From Saccharomonospora piscinae (GTDB lineage Bacteria > Actinomycetota > Actinomycetes > Mycobacteriales > Pseudonocardiaceae), in contig NZ_VCEK01000001.1 in the NCBI RefSeq assembly GCF_005862235.1, positions 558,001 through 622,000 on the forward strand: a DNA stretch of 64,000 nt, given 5' to 3'. Shown one piece after another: positions 50,580 to 58,911 of this stretch. The notes under the pieces are model-generated. The model had not been told where the DNA came from. It searched no databases and saw nothing but the letters and a program-made list of their open reading frames with translations. The position numbers and the translations under genes were made by a program. Within the stretch, counting starts at the first letter, position 1. Each line of letters begins with the position of its first letter.

Positions 50580-50704
50580 AACAACCGGCCGGAACCACCC
50601 GAACCGACCACCAATAGCACACGATGCGTGACCGAACATCCACAGGTCGTTGTCACCGCATCGCGGCGACACGCCATGATGTGTGCGCGCGAGCGGAGGT
50701 GAAC

Positions 50705-51826
50705 GTGGCCCACGACAGCGACGACTACTACGCGGTGCTGGGTGTGGCGAGTGACGCCACGTCGACCGAGATCAAGTCGGCCTACCGGGCACTGGTCCGT
50801 ACCGCACACCCGGACGCGGGCGGATCGGCCGCGGAATTCCAGTTACTGCGGCAGGCCTACGACACGCTGTCCGACCCGGCCCGGCGCGCGACCTACGACC
50901 GCCGGGGACGCCGCCCGTCCCGGGCGGTCGCGGCCGAGACGCGATCGAGGCGCTGGGCGACGCCACGCCGGTTCGGCGAGGACCCCGACTTCGTTCCCCC
51001 GGCACCGGTCGTCGACGTGACGAGCCTGCCGTGGTGGAGGCTGATGGACGGCGTGTCCCGGGTGCACTACGCGCATCCCGGCTCGCCGGGGCACGCGACG
51101 GTGGCGGCGGCCGCGACCGGAACGCTGCTGCTGCCGCTGCCGCTCGTGGTGCCGTTCGCCTTCTCGGTGTGGCTGACGGCCGTGTGGCTGCTGCTGGTCG
51201 TCTCGGCCGTGGCCGCCGCGGTCCTGCTCGTGCGGCGGCATCTGGAGTCGCTGCGCACGGTCCGCGCGTTTCGCGGCGAGTTCGGCGAGCGCGTGGTGTT
51301 CGGCTCTCCGGGCACGGAGCCCGACCAGGTGGCCGAGCGGCTGACGGCCGATCTTGTCGAACGCTACCTCCGGCGGCTGCCGGGGGTCCGCGTGTTCCAC
51401 GGCCTGGCCTGGCCCGGCTCGGTGTTCGCCGACGTGGACCACGCGGTGCTGTGCGGAAGCAGGCTGGTGCTCGTGGAGTCGAAATCCTGGCTGCCGGGCC
51501 ACTACGACACGGACCCCGACGGCACGCTCACCCGCAACGGCCGCCGCTTCCGGGGCGGCGGCACCAGACTGGCGGAGAGCCTGGAAGCCTTCCGCGCGCT
51601 GTTGCCCGACGTGGAGATCCGGGCAGCGCTGGTGCTCTACCCGAGCCGCTCGGGCGAGCTGACCACCGGCGGACGGTTCCACGGCGACTCCCCGCCGATG
51701 ACGCCGGAGCAGTTCGTGCGGCAGGTCGGCGACTGGCTGGCCGACGAGCCCGTGACAGTGGACCGCCACGTGTTCCGCACGGTGCTCGGCCAGGTGGTCG
51801 GCCACTCCCCCGCACCGTCGGCGTGA
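50705..51826 (+). CDS. J-domain / transmembrane / NERD fusion protein
   Basis: A 373-residue protein of unusual architecture. Residues 5-65 form a DnaJ domain (DYYAVLGVASDATSTEIKSA, HPD in RTAHPDAGG). Two hydrophobic helices (about 140-185: LLPLPLVVPFAFSVWLTAVW and the following LLLVVSAVAAAVLLV) anchor it. The C-terminal half is a NERD (nuclease-related) domain (VFADVDHAVLCGSRLVLVESK with the conserved Glu-x-Lys, and RNGRRFRGGG). GTG 50705 follows GGAGGTGAAC. The combination suggests a membrane chaperone-nuclease adaptor; function unknown. Confidence 0.9.
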   Translation: MAHDSDDYYAVLGVASDATSTEIKSAYRALVRTAHPDAGGSAAEFQLLRQAYDTLSDPARRATYDRRGRRPSRAVAAETRSRRWATPRRFGEDPDFVPPAPVVDVTSLPWWRLMDGVSRVHYAHPGSPGHATVAAAATGTLLLPLPLVVPFAFSVWLTAVWLLLVVSAVAAAVLLVRRHLESLRTVRAFRGEFGERVVFGSPGTEPDQVAERLTADLVERYLRRLPGVRVFHGLAWPGSVFADVDHAVLCGSRLVLVESKSWLPGHYDTDPDGTLTRNGRRFRGGGTRLAESLEAFRALLPDVEIRAALVLYPSRSGELTTGGRFHGDSPPMTPEQFVRQVGDWLADEPVTVDRHVFRTVLGQVVGHSPAPSA

Positions 51827-51888
51827 CACCGCCTGCAGGTCGTGTGGCGGGGCAGTACGGGCGCCGGAACCCGCTCGTCATCATGGCC

Positions 51889-52323
51889 TCAGTCCGGGGA
51901 CTTGAGCATCTCCAGAAGGATGCGCTGCAGCTCGGTGCGGTCCCTCGGGGTAATCCGCGCCAGCCTGCGGTCGAACTCCGCCGCGAGCGCTGAGAGCGCG
52001 CGGTCCCGCGCCGCCTCGCCCTGGGCAGTCAGTAGGAGCCGATGCCGCCGCAGGTCCTCGTCGTCGATCTCGCGCCGTATGAACCCCTTTGCGACGAGGT
52101 TGCGGACGTAGACCGTCACGCTGGCTTTCGGGATCATCAGCGCCGCCGCGAGTTCGGCAGGGTACGGCGACGCGGCCACCTCGGCCAGCACGAAGAACTC
52201 CTTCGTCTCCAGCCCAAGCTCGGCCAGTTCGACGCTGCAGGTTTCCAGCACGACGCTCAGCAGACGCTGGTTCAGCGTCCACAGCTGTGCCCCGTCAACC
52301 GCCACGCGAGTCCCTCCGTCCAT
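51889..52323 (-). CDS. MarR family transcriptional regulator
   Basis: A 144-residue winged-helix regulator. The HTH is PAELAAALMIPKASVTVYVR and the wing LVAKGFIRREIDDEDLRRHRLLL. ATG 52323 is used; GTG 52302 is an alternative. Divergent from the hydrolase gene, with an inverted-repeat operator in between, so it most likely represses that gene. Ligand unknown. Confidence 0.92.
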   Translation of the reverse strand: MDGGTRVAVDGAQLWTLNQRLLSVVLETCSVELAELGLETKEFFVLAEVAASPYPAELAAALMIPKASVTVYVRNLVAKGFIRREIDDEDLRRHRLLLTAQGEAARDRALSALAAEFDRRLARITPRDRTELQRILLEMLKSPD

Positions 52324-52328
52324 CCAGG

Positions 52329-52362
52329 TGATACAGTTCTGAATTAGTTCGATAATGTATCA
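52329..52362. promoter_or_regulatory. inverted repeat operator between marR and hydrolase genes
   Basis: TGATACA (52329-52335) is the exact inverse of TGTATCA (52356-52362), 20 bp apart, in an AT-rich intergenic region. This fits a MarR-type operator controlling both divergent genes. Confidence 0.55.
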
Positions 52363-52419
52363 GAAGTTCTTCGTACTGGACGACTATGGAACAAACACCG
52401 ACGCGGAAGGCGCCATCAG

Positions 52420-53334
52420 ATGCTTCAGCACCTCACGATCCCGCGTGGGCCGATCGATCTCGCGGCCGACCTCTACCTGCCCGACAGCATCGACGACGCG
52501 GCGCCGCTGCGCACCGTGGTGCTCTCCACGCCCGGCAGCAGCGTGAAGGAGCAGATCGGCGCGAACTACGCATCCCGCCTCGCCGCCCGCGGCATCGCGG
52601 CGCTCGTGTTCGACCCCGCCCATCAAGGTCAGAGCGGCGGAGAACCCCGCGACCTCGAAGACCCCTACCGCCGCGGTGAGGACATCTCCTACGCGATCGA
52701 CGCGCTCAGCACGATCCCCGGCATCGACCCCGAGCGCGTCGGCGTCCTCGGCATCTGCGCCGGCGGAGGCTACGCAGTGCACACCGCCCGCACGGACCAC
52801 CGCATCAAGGCGGTCGGCACGGTCGTCCCCAGCAACATGGGCACCTCGTTCCGCAGCTTCCAGCCGGACGGCGCATCAGTGGCACTCGACACCATGGCCG
52901 ACGCGCGCATCGAAGAGACCCGCTCCGGCGAGCTGACCCGCGTGAACTGGCTGCCCGACACCCTGGAGGAAGCCGAAGCAGTCGGGCTGACCGATATCGA
53001 CACGACCCAGGCAATCACCTACTACCGCACCGAGCGGGGCAGGAACGAACACTCCACGAACCGCCGCCTCTCGCGCGGCGACTCGATGCTGCTGGGCTAC
53101 GACGCCTATCATCTGGTCGATCAGCTCATGACCCAGCCGCTGCAGGTCATCCTCGCCGGACGCATCGGCAACACCGGCTCCTACGAGTCCGGCATGCAGC
53201 TGTGGAAGCTGGCACCCAACCCGGTCGACCTCATGGTGATCGACGGTGCTGGCCACTACGAGATGTACGACGAGCCCGAGTATGTCGACGACGCTGTCGA
53301 CCGGCTCGTCAACTTCTACTCGAACAACCTGTAA
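52420..53334 (+). CDS. alpha/beta hydrolase with Cys nucleophile (dienelactone hydrolase-like)
   Basis: A 304-residue alpha/beta hydrolase of the YcjY/DLH-like group. The strand TVVLSTPGSSVKEQIG and DPAHQGQSGGEP precede the nucleophile elbow GICAGGG, in which Cys replaces the usual Ser. An acidic residue and the C-terminal His (DGAGHYEMYDEP) complete the triad. Cys nucleophiles are typical of dienelactone hydrolases and some peptide hydrolases. ATG 52420 is used. The MarR gene is divergent, suggesting inducible detoxification of a small aromatic or lactone. Confidence 0.9.
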   Translation: MLQHLTIPRGPIDLAADLYLPDSIDDAAPLRTVVLSTPGSSVKEQIGANYASRLAARGIAALVFDPAHQGQSGGEPRDLEDPYRRGEDISYAIDALSTIPGIDPERVGVLGICAGGGYAVHTARTDHRIKAVGTVVPSNMGTSFRSFQPDGASVALDTMADARIEETRSGELTRVNWLPDTLEEAEAVGLTDIDTTQAITYYRTERGRNEHSTNRRLSRGDSMLLGYDAYHLVDQLMTQPLQVILAGRIGNTGSYESGMQLWKLAPNPVDLMVIDGAGHYEMYDEPEYVDDAVDRLVNFYSNNL

Positions 53335-53410
53335 ATCGTCCAACCCGGTGAACCCATGCGGTCACAGCACTAGCGTGTGTGCCTCGTGGTTCGCGGCGAG
53401 GAGTGGCCCC

Positions 53411-54109
53411 ATGACCGAGAGCGTTCCCGCCGCCCGGCCGGGACGCGCGGTGTCTGTCCCGGCGCTGGCGGGGCTGGCCGCACTGGTGACCGGCGCCGCC
53501 GTGCTGGGTGTGCTCCACGTGCTGCCCTCCAGTGCCGGGGTCGATCCGGTGCGCGACACGATCAGCGAGTACGTGTACGGCCCGGACCGGTGGCTGTTCC
53601 ACACGGCCGTCGTGCTGGTCGCACTCGGCTCGGCCTGCGCGTTCGCGACGATGGTGGGGCGCGCTCTGGTCCGTCCCGTCTCGGCGGCCACGGTGTTCGC
53701 CGCGTTGTGGGTGGCCGGGCTCGTCGCGGTCGTCGTGTTCCCGAAGACGGACTGGTCGGTCGGGCCGAGCCTCGCGGGCACGATTCACCGGTACGCGAGC
53801 GTGGTCGCGTTCGCGAGTCTGCCGCTGGCCGTGTGGTCGGCGGCCGGTGCGGTCTACCCCACCGCCGCCCGGCCGCGGCGCACCGCGCGCCTGCTCGCAC
53901 TGGCTTCACTGGCCTGGCTCGGGATCGTGGCGGGCGCGGTCGTGGTGATGCTGTTCGGCGGTGAACCCTGGTGGCGGTCGATCCCGCTGGGGCTCGTGGA
54001 ACGGCTGCTGGCCGCGACGGAGGTCCTGGCGATCGGATCGCTGCTGCCCGGGCTCCTGCGCGTGGACGATCTCACCTCCTCCGAGGCCGATCCCCTGGTA
54101 CCGTGCTAA
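53411..54109 (+). CDS. DUF998 family membrane protein
   Basis: A 232-residue membrane protein with six hydrophobic segments (first ALAGLAALVTGAAVLGVLHV). The loop SAGVDPVRDTISEYVYGPDR is the DUF998 hallmark. ATG 53411 lies after GAGTGGCCCC, a weak ribosome binding site. Function unknown. Its TAA stop (54107-54109) forms part of the palindromic operator for the downstream SDR gene. Confidence 0.9.
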   Translation: MTESVPAARPGRAVSVPALAGLAALVTGAAVLGVLHVLPSSAGVDPVRDTISEYVYGPDRWLFHTAVVLVALGSACAFATMVGRALVRPVSAATVFAALWVAGLVAVVVFPKTDWSVGPSLAGTIHRYASVVAFASLPLAVWSAAGAVYPTAARPRRTARLLALASLAWLGIVAGAVVVMLFGGEPWWRSIPLGLVERLLAATEVLAIGSLLPGLLRVDDLTSSEADPLVPC

Positions 54110-54120
54110 GCGCACGCTTA
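54107..54120. promoter_or_regulatory. TetR-type operator upstream of fabG-like gene
   Basis: TAAGCGCACGCTTA, a perfect 6-2-6 palindrome, identical in arms to the site at 62291-62304. It overlaps the preceding stop codon and lies 47 bp before the SDR start. Confidence 0.7.
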
Positions 54121-54167
54121 CTCAACGAGGAGGTGCGGGTGTTCCCGCAGAACGCAGGAGGATTGCA

Positions 54168-54929
54168 GTGACCGAGTCTCCTTCCCGGGTCGCCATCGTC
54201 ACCGGCGCGGGCCGTGGTATCGGCGCGGCCGTCGCCCGGCGGCTCGCGTCCGACGGCTTCGCCGTCGCTCTGGCCGATCTCGACGAGGCCGCCGTCAAGG
54301 CCGGAGCCGACGCCATCACCGCGGACGGGGGCCGCGCGATGGGCGTGGGCGTGGACGTCGGTGACGCCGACTCCGTGAACGCCGCCGTCGCCACTGTGGC
54401 CGACGAACTCGGGCCGCCGACCGTGCTCGTCAACAACGCCGGCATCACGCGCGACAACATGCTGTTCAAGATGAGCGAGTCCGACTGGGACTCCGTCATG
54501 ACCGTGCACCTGCGAGGCTCGTTCCTGATGAGCCGCGCCGCCCAGCAGCACATGACCCAGCAGCAGTGGGGCCGCATCGTCAACCTCTCCAGCACGTCCG
54601 CGCTGGGCAACCGGGGCCAGGCCAACTACGCGACCGCCAAGGCGGGACTGCAGGGCTTCACCAAGACACTGGCCATCGAGCTGGGCAAGTTCGGCGTCAC
54701 CGCCAACGCCATCGCGCCGGGCTTCATCGAGACCGACATGACCGCCGCGACGGCGGAGCGGGTGGGAGTGCCGTTCGAGGACTTCAAGAAGGCCGCCGCC
54801 GCCGAGATCCCGGTACGCAGGGTCGGCAGGCCCGCCGACATCGCGGGCGTCGTGTCGTTTCTCGTGAGCGAGGACGCGTCGTTCGTGTCGGGGCAGGTCA
54901 TCTACGTCGCCGGCGGGCCGAGGGCATGA
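54168..54929 (+). CDS. FabG-like SDR (3-oxoacyl reductase type)
   Basis: A 253-residue SDR. TGAGRGIG near residue 12, VLVNNAGITRD, NLSSTSALGNRGQANYATAK (Ser, Tyr, Lys) and IAPGFIETDM are all present, close to FabG sequences. GTG 54168 follows AGGAGGATTGCA. It probably reduces or oxidises a 3-hydroxyacyl-CoA/ACP-type substrate. Its stop overlaps the MaoC start (ATGA), so both serve the same acyl pathway. Confidence 0.93.
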   Translation: MTESPSRVAIVTGAGRGIGAAVARRLASDGFAVALADLDEAAVKAGADAITADGGRAMGVGVDVGDADSVNAAVATVADELGPPTVLVNNAGITRDNMLFKMSESDWDSVMTVHLRGSFLMSRAAQQHMTQQQWGRIVNLSSTSALGNRGQANYATAKAGLQGFTKTLAIELGKFGVTANAIAPGFIETDMTAATAERVGVPFEDFKKAAAAEIPVRRVGRPADIAGVVSFLVSEDASFVSGQVIYVAGGPRA

Positions 54930-55387
54930 GCGGGGTGCGTGTCTTTCCCGACCTCGGCGCGTTCGCCGGTGCCGTGGGTGAGCCGCTGGGCACCGGCGAG
55001 TGGCACACCATCACCCAGGAGCAGGTAAACCTCTTCGCCGACGCCACGGGTGATCACCAGTGGATCCACGTGGACGTGGAGCGCGCGCGGCAGGGACCGT
55101 TCGGTGCGCCGGTCGCCCACGGCTACCTCACCCTGTCACTGATCCCGCAGCTGGGCGCCGAGATCTACCGCGTCGAGGGCCTGCGCATGGGCATCAACTA
55201 CGGGCTGAACAAGGTGCGGTTCCCGCAGGCGGTGACCGTCGGCTCGCGGATCAGGGCGAGCGCCGACCTCGTGTCGGTCACCGAGACGGCTCAGGGCGCG
55301 CAGGCCGTCGTGCGCTGGACGCTGGAGATCGAGGGGCAGGCCAAACCCGCGTGCGTCGCCGAGACCGTCGCACTGCTGGTGCCCTAG
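54926..55387 (+). CDS. MaoC-like (R)-specific enoyl-CoA hydratase
   Basis: A 153-residue hot-dog-fold hydratase. The hydratase 2 motif FADATGDHQWIHVD gives the catalytic Asp and His, and GPFGAPVAHGYLTLSLIPQL is conserved. It adds water to trans-2-enoyl-CoA giving the 3R-hydroxy product. Overlap with the SDR gene (ATGA) supports a shared pathway. About 90 bp separate it from the kinase gene. Confidence 0.93.
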   Translation: MSGVRVFPDLGAFAGAVGEPLGTGEWHTITQEQVNLFADATGDHQWIHVDVERARQGPFGAPVAHGYLTLSLIPQLGAEIYRVEGLRMGINYGLNKVRFPQAVTVGSRIRASADLVSVTETAQGAQAVVRWTLEIEGQAKPACVAETVALLVP

Positions 55388-55429
55388 GAACGACGACGGC
55401 AAGGACGCGCGCGGTGCCGCCCTCGGACA

Positions 55430-55445
55430 TACCGACTGGTCGGTA
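55430..55445. promoter_or_regulatory. TetR-type operator upstream of the kinase / acyl-CoA dehydrogenase operon
   Basis: TACCGACTGGTCGGTA, a perfect 16-bp palindrome (core ACCGAC, TG, GTCGGT), 30 bp before the kinase gene. ACCGACNNGTCGGT-type sites are common for actinobacterial TetR repressors. Confidence 0.7.
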
Positions 55446-55475
55446 CCGCCGCGTCCGCCGTGACAAGGAGGTCAC

Positions 55476-56495
55476 ATGAGCGAGGACTCCCCACCGGGAC
55501 TGGACCTGGCACGCCTGCGTACCCACCTCGACGCCGAACGCCCCGGCCTGGTCACCGGAGAGCTGCGCGCCCGGGTGATCGAGGGCGGCCGGTCCAACCT
55601 CACCTACGTCGTCGAGGACGGCACGCACCGCTGGGTGGTGCGCAGGCCGCCGCTGGGCCACGTGCTGCCCACGGCGCACGACATGCGCCGCGAACACACG
55701 GTCATCAGCGCGCTCGGCCCCACCCCGGTCCCCGTGCCGGCGACCCTGCTGCTGTGTACGGACGAGTCCGTCCTCGGGGCGCCGTTCTACGTCATGGACC
55801 ACGTCGAGGGCACGCCGTACCGGCAGCGCGACCAGCTCGTGCCGTTGGGCGCCGACCGCACGCGGCGGATCGCCGAGTCGATGGTCGACACGCTGGCCGA
55901 GCTGCACGCGGTCGACCACCGCGCCGTGGGACTGGCCGAATTCGGCAGGCCCGACGGATTCCTCGAACGGCAGTTGCGGCGCTGGGGCAAGCAGCTCGAC
56001 GCCTCCCGCAGCCGCGATCTGCCCGGCGTCGACCGGCTGCGCGAGCGCCTCGCGGCGCGGCTGCCGCCGTCACCGCCGCCCACCGTGGTCCACGGTGACT
56101 ACCGGCTCGACAACCTGCTGGTCGCGGGCGACGACACGATCACGGCGGTGCTGGACTGGGAGATGTCCACCGTGGGCGACCCGCTCACCGACATCGCACT
56201 GCTCATCGCCTACACGGAGGGCGAGGCGCTGGGCGACGACCTCAGCAGCGTCGCGTCCGCGCCGGGATTCCCGCCGGTGGCCGACCTCGTCGCCCGCTAC
56301 ACGGCGACGTCCGGCCGGGACACCTCGGCGATGGGCTGGTATCTCGGCTTCGCGTTCTTCAAGCTCGCCGTGATCCTGGAGGGGATCTACTACCGGTTCA
56401 ACCAGGGCAAGACGGTCGGCGAGGGGTTCGACCGCATCGGAGCCAGTGTCGCGCCGCTGGTCGCGCGCGGCAACGCCGTGCTGGAGGAGGACTGA
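55476..56495 (+). CDS. APH-family phosphotransferase (ACAD10/11-kinase-like)
   Basis: A 339-residue aminoglycoside-phosphotransferase-fold kinase. VIEGGRSNLTYVVED is the nucleotide loop, VVHGDYRLDNLL the catalytic loop with Asp, and VLDWEMSTVGDPLTDIALL the metal-binding DxD region. It matches the kinase domain fused to human ACAD10/ACAD11 and the stand-alone LvaA, which phosphorylates 4-hydroxyacyl-CoA. ATG 55476 lies after AAGGAGG. It is directly followed by the matching dehydrogenase (stop/start overlap). Confidence 0.9.
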   Translation: MSEDSPPGLDLARLRTHLDAERPGLVTGELRARVIEGGRSNLTYVVEDGTHRWVVRRPPLGHVLPTAHDMRREHTVISALGPTPVPVPATLLLCTDESVLGAPFYVMDHVEGTPYRQRDQLVPLGADRTRRIAESMVDTLAELHAVDHRAVGLAEFGRPDGFLERQLRRWGKQLDASRSRDLPGVDRLRERLAARLPPSPPPTVVHGDYRLDNLLVAGDDTITAVLDWEMSTVGDPLTDIALLIAYTEGEALGDDLSSVASAPGFPPVADLVARYTATSGRDTSAMGWYLGFAFFKLAVILEGIYYRFNQGKTVGEGFDRIGASVAPLVARGNAVLEED

Positions 56496-57706
56496 TGGAT
56501 TTCGCGTTCGACGCCACCACCGAGCGCTACCGCGAGAAGCTGTTCGCGTTCCTGGACGAGGAGGTCTATCCCGCCGAGGCGGTGCTCGCCGAGCAGACCC
56601 GTGAGGCCACCGAGCCGTGGCGCACGCCCCCGATCGTGCGGGAACTCCGGTCCCGCGCCCGCGACCGTGGTCTGTGGAACCTGTTCCTGCCGGGCGAGCA
56701 CGGCGCCGGACTGACCAACACCCAGTACGCGCCGCTGGCCGAGATCACGGGCCGCAGTCCCCACCTGGCCCCGATCGCCACCAACTGCGCGGCCCCGGAC
56801 ACCGGCAACATGGAACTGCTGGCCGAGTTCGGTTCGGCCGAACAACAGCAGCGGTGGCTCGCACCCCTGCTCGACGGCGAGATCCGCTCGGCGTTCGCCA
56901 TGACGGAGCCCGACGTCGCGTCCTCCGACGCGCGCAACATCGGCACCCGCATCCGGCGCGACGGCGACGACTACGTGATCACCGGCCGCAAGTGGTTCAT
57001 CTCGGGTGCCATGAACCCGGACTGCCGGGTCTTCATCGTCATGGGCAAGACGGACCCCGACGCGGCCCCACACCAGCAGCAGAGCATGATCCTCGTGCCC
57101 CGGGACACGCCGGGCGTCCAGGTGAAGCGGGCCATGACCGTCTTCGGCTACGGCGACGAGGAGTCCAGCGGGCACGCCGAGATCGTGTTCGACGGAGCGC
57201 GGGTGCCCGCCACCCACCTCGTGGGCGGCGAGGGCGAGGGGTTCGCCATCGCGCAGGCCCGGCTCGGCCCCGGCCGCATCCACCACTGCATGCGGGCCAT
57301 CGGCATGGCCGAGCGCGCGATCGAGCTGATGTGCCGCCGGGCGGTCTCGCGCGTCACGTTCGGGACCCCGCTCGCCCAGCAGGGTGTGGTCCAGGACTGG
57401 ATCGCCGAGTCGCGGGTGCGGGTGGAACAGCTGCGCCAGCTCGTGCTCAAGACCGCGTGGCTGATGGACACGGTCGGCAACAAGGGTGCCCACACCGAGA
57501 TCCAGGCGATCAAGATCGCGACGCCGATCACGGTGGAGTGGATTCTCGACAAGGCCATCCAGCTGCACGGCGCGGGCGGGGTGAGCCAGGACTTCCCGCT
57601 GGCCTCCCTCTGGGCCGCCGTGCGGACATTGCGGCTGGCCGACGGCCCCGACGAGGTACACAAGCGCTCGCTCGCCCGCCGCGAACTGAAGAGGTACCAG
57701 TCATGA
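56495..57706 (+). CDS. ACAD10/11-like acyl-CoA dehydrogenase
   Basis: A 403-residue flavoprotein. TEPDVASSDARNIGTRIRRD, GRKWFISGAMNPDCRVFIVM, LGPGRIHHCMRAIGMAERAI, VSQDFPLASLWAAVRTLRLA and DGPDEVHKRSLARREL are near-identical in pattern to mammalian ACAD11. At the usual Glu position of MCAD (YEG) this class reads ADG, which favours phosphate elimination rather than classical alpha,beta-dehydrogenation. Coupled to the kinase gene. Its stop overlaps the next dehydrogenase start (ATGA). Confidence 0.92.
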   Translation: MDFAFDATTERYREKLFAFLDEEVYPAEAVLAEQTREATEPWRTPPIVRELRSRARDRGLWNLFLPGEHGAGLTNTQYAPLAEITGRSPHLAPIATNCAAPDTGNMELLAEFGSAEQQQRWLAPLLDGEIRSAFAMTEPDVASSDARNIGTRIRRDGDDYVITGRKWFISGAMNPDCRVFIVMGKTDPDAAPHQQQSMILVPRDTPGVQVKRAMTVFGYGDEESSGHAEIVFDGARVPATHLVGGEGEGFAIAQARLGPGRIHHCMRAIGMAERAIELMCRRAVSRVTFGTPLAQQGVVQDWIAESRVRVEQLRQLVLKTAWLMDTVGNKGAHTEIQAIKIATPITVEWILDKAIQLHGAGGVSQDFPLASLWAAVRTLRLADGPDEVHKRSLARRELKRYQS

Positions 57707-58911
57707 GCCAGGACCAGCACCAACCTGACGACGCACGAACCGCGGCGCTGCGGGAGCGAGTAGCCGCGTTCCTCGCCGCGCACGACCCCGCGGGCACCGA
57801 TCGGCTGGACTTCCTGCGGGCGCGGTTCGACGCCGGGCTGGCCTGGGTCCACTTCCCCGAGGGACTCGGCGGGCTCGACGCGCCGCGCGCGCTGCAGTCC
57901 GTGGTCGACGCGGCGTTCGCGGCGGCGGGTGCGCCGGACAACGACCCGCGCCGCAACGGTATCGGGCTCGGGATGGCCGCCCCGACGATTCTCACCGTCG
58001 GCACCGACGAGCAGCGACAGCGCTTCCTGCGTCCGTTGTGGACCGGAGAGGAGGTCTGGTGCCAGCTGTTCAGCGAACCGGGCGCCGGCTCCGATCTCGC
58101 GGCACTGGCCACCCGCGCGGTCCCCGACGGCGACGACTGGGTGGTCACCGGGCAGAAGGTGTGGACCTCGTCCGCGCACACCGCGCGCTGGGCGATCCTG
58201 CTCGCCCGCACCGATCCCGACGCGCCCAAGCACCGCGGACTCACCTACTTCGTGTGTGACATGACCGCGCCCGGTGTGGAGGTGCGCCCGCTGCGCCAGC
58301 TCACCGGCGAGGCCGAGTTCAACGAGGTGTTCCTCACCGACGTGCGCGTGCCCGACGCCCACCGGCTCGGCGCGGTCGGCGAGGGCTGGCGGGTCGCGCA
58401 GACCACACTGATGAACGAGCGGGTGGCCATCGGCGGGCACGCGGCCCCGCGCGAGAGCGGGATGCTCGGCCGGGTCGCAGCGACCTGGCGGGACCGGCCG
58501 AGCGCGCGCACCGCCGAGTCGCACGCGCGACTGCTGCGGCTGTGGGCCGAGCAGGAGGCGTTCCGCCTGGCCGGGGTCCGGTTGCGCCAGCAGCTGGCGG
58601 CGGGGGCGCCGGGGCCGGAGGGCTCGGCGATGAAGCTCGCGTTCGCCCGGCTGGCGCAGGCCGGCTCGGCTCTGGAGCTGGAGCTGCTGGGCGAGGACGG
58701 ACTGCGCTACGACGACTGGTCGCTGCGCAGGCCCGACCTCGTGGACTTCACCGGCAGGGAGGCGGGTTACCGCTACCTGCGCGCCAAGGGCAACTCCATC
58801 GAGGGCGGCACCTCGGAGGTCCTGCGCAACATCATCGCCGAACGGGTGCTCGGACTTCCGGCCGAGCCGAGGACGGACAAGGACGTCGCATGGAAGGACC
58901 TGCCCCGATGA
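57703..58911 (+). CDS. acyl-CoA dehydrogenase (catalytic subunit type)
   Basis: A 402-residue acyl-CoA dehydrogenase. FSEPGAGSDLAALATRA and GQKVWTSSAHTARWAILLAR bind FAD, and NSIEGGTSEVLRNIIAERVL near the C-terminus carries the catalytic Glu of the family. The start overlaps the previous stop, and the stop overlaps the next start (ATGA). Paired with the following, Glu-lacking paralogue it could form an alpha2beta2 enzyme as known for FadE pairs in mycobacteria. Confidence 0.92.
   Translation: MSQDQHQPDDARTAALRERVAAFLAAHDPAGTDRLDFLRARFDAGLAWVHFPEGLGGLDAPRALQSVVDAAFAAAGAPDNDPRRNGIGLGMAAPTILTVGTDEQRQRFLRPLWTGEEVWCQLFSEPGAGSDLAALATRAVPDGDDWVVTGQKVWTSSAHTARWAILLARTDPDAPKHRGLTYFVCDMTAPGVEVRPLRQLTGEAEFNEVFLTDVRVPDAHRLGAVGEGWRVAQTTLMNERVAIGGHAAPRESGMLGRVAATWRDRPSARTAESHARLLRLWAEQEAFRLAGVRLRQQLAAGAPGPEGSAMKLAFARLAQAGSALELELLGEDGLRYDDWSLRRPDLVDFTGREAGYRYLRAKGNSIEGGTSEVLRNIIAERVLGLPAEPRTDKDVAWKDLPR

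Noticed and set aside
50409-50704. A c-di-AMP (ydaO) riboswitch in the leader of the channel-like gene
   Set aside because: The conserved ydaO segments are not found; only a strong hairpin is supported.
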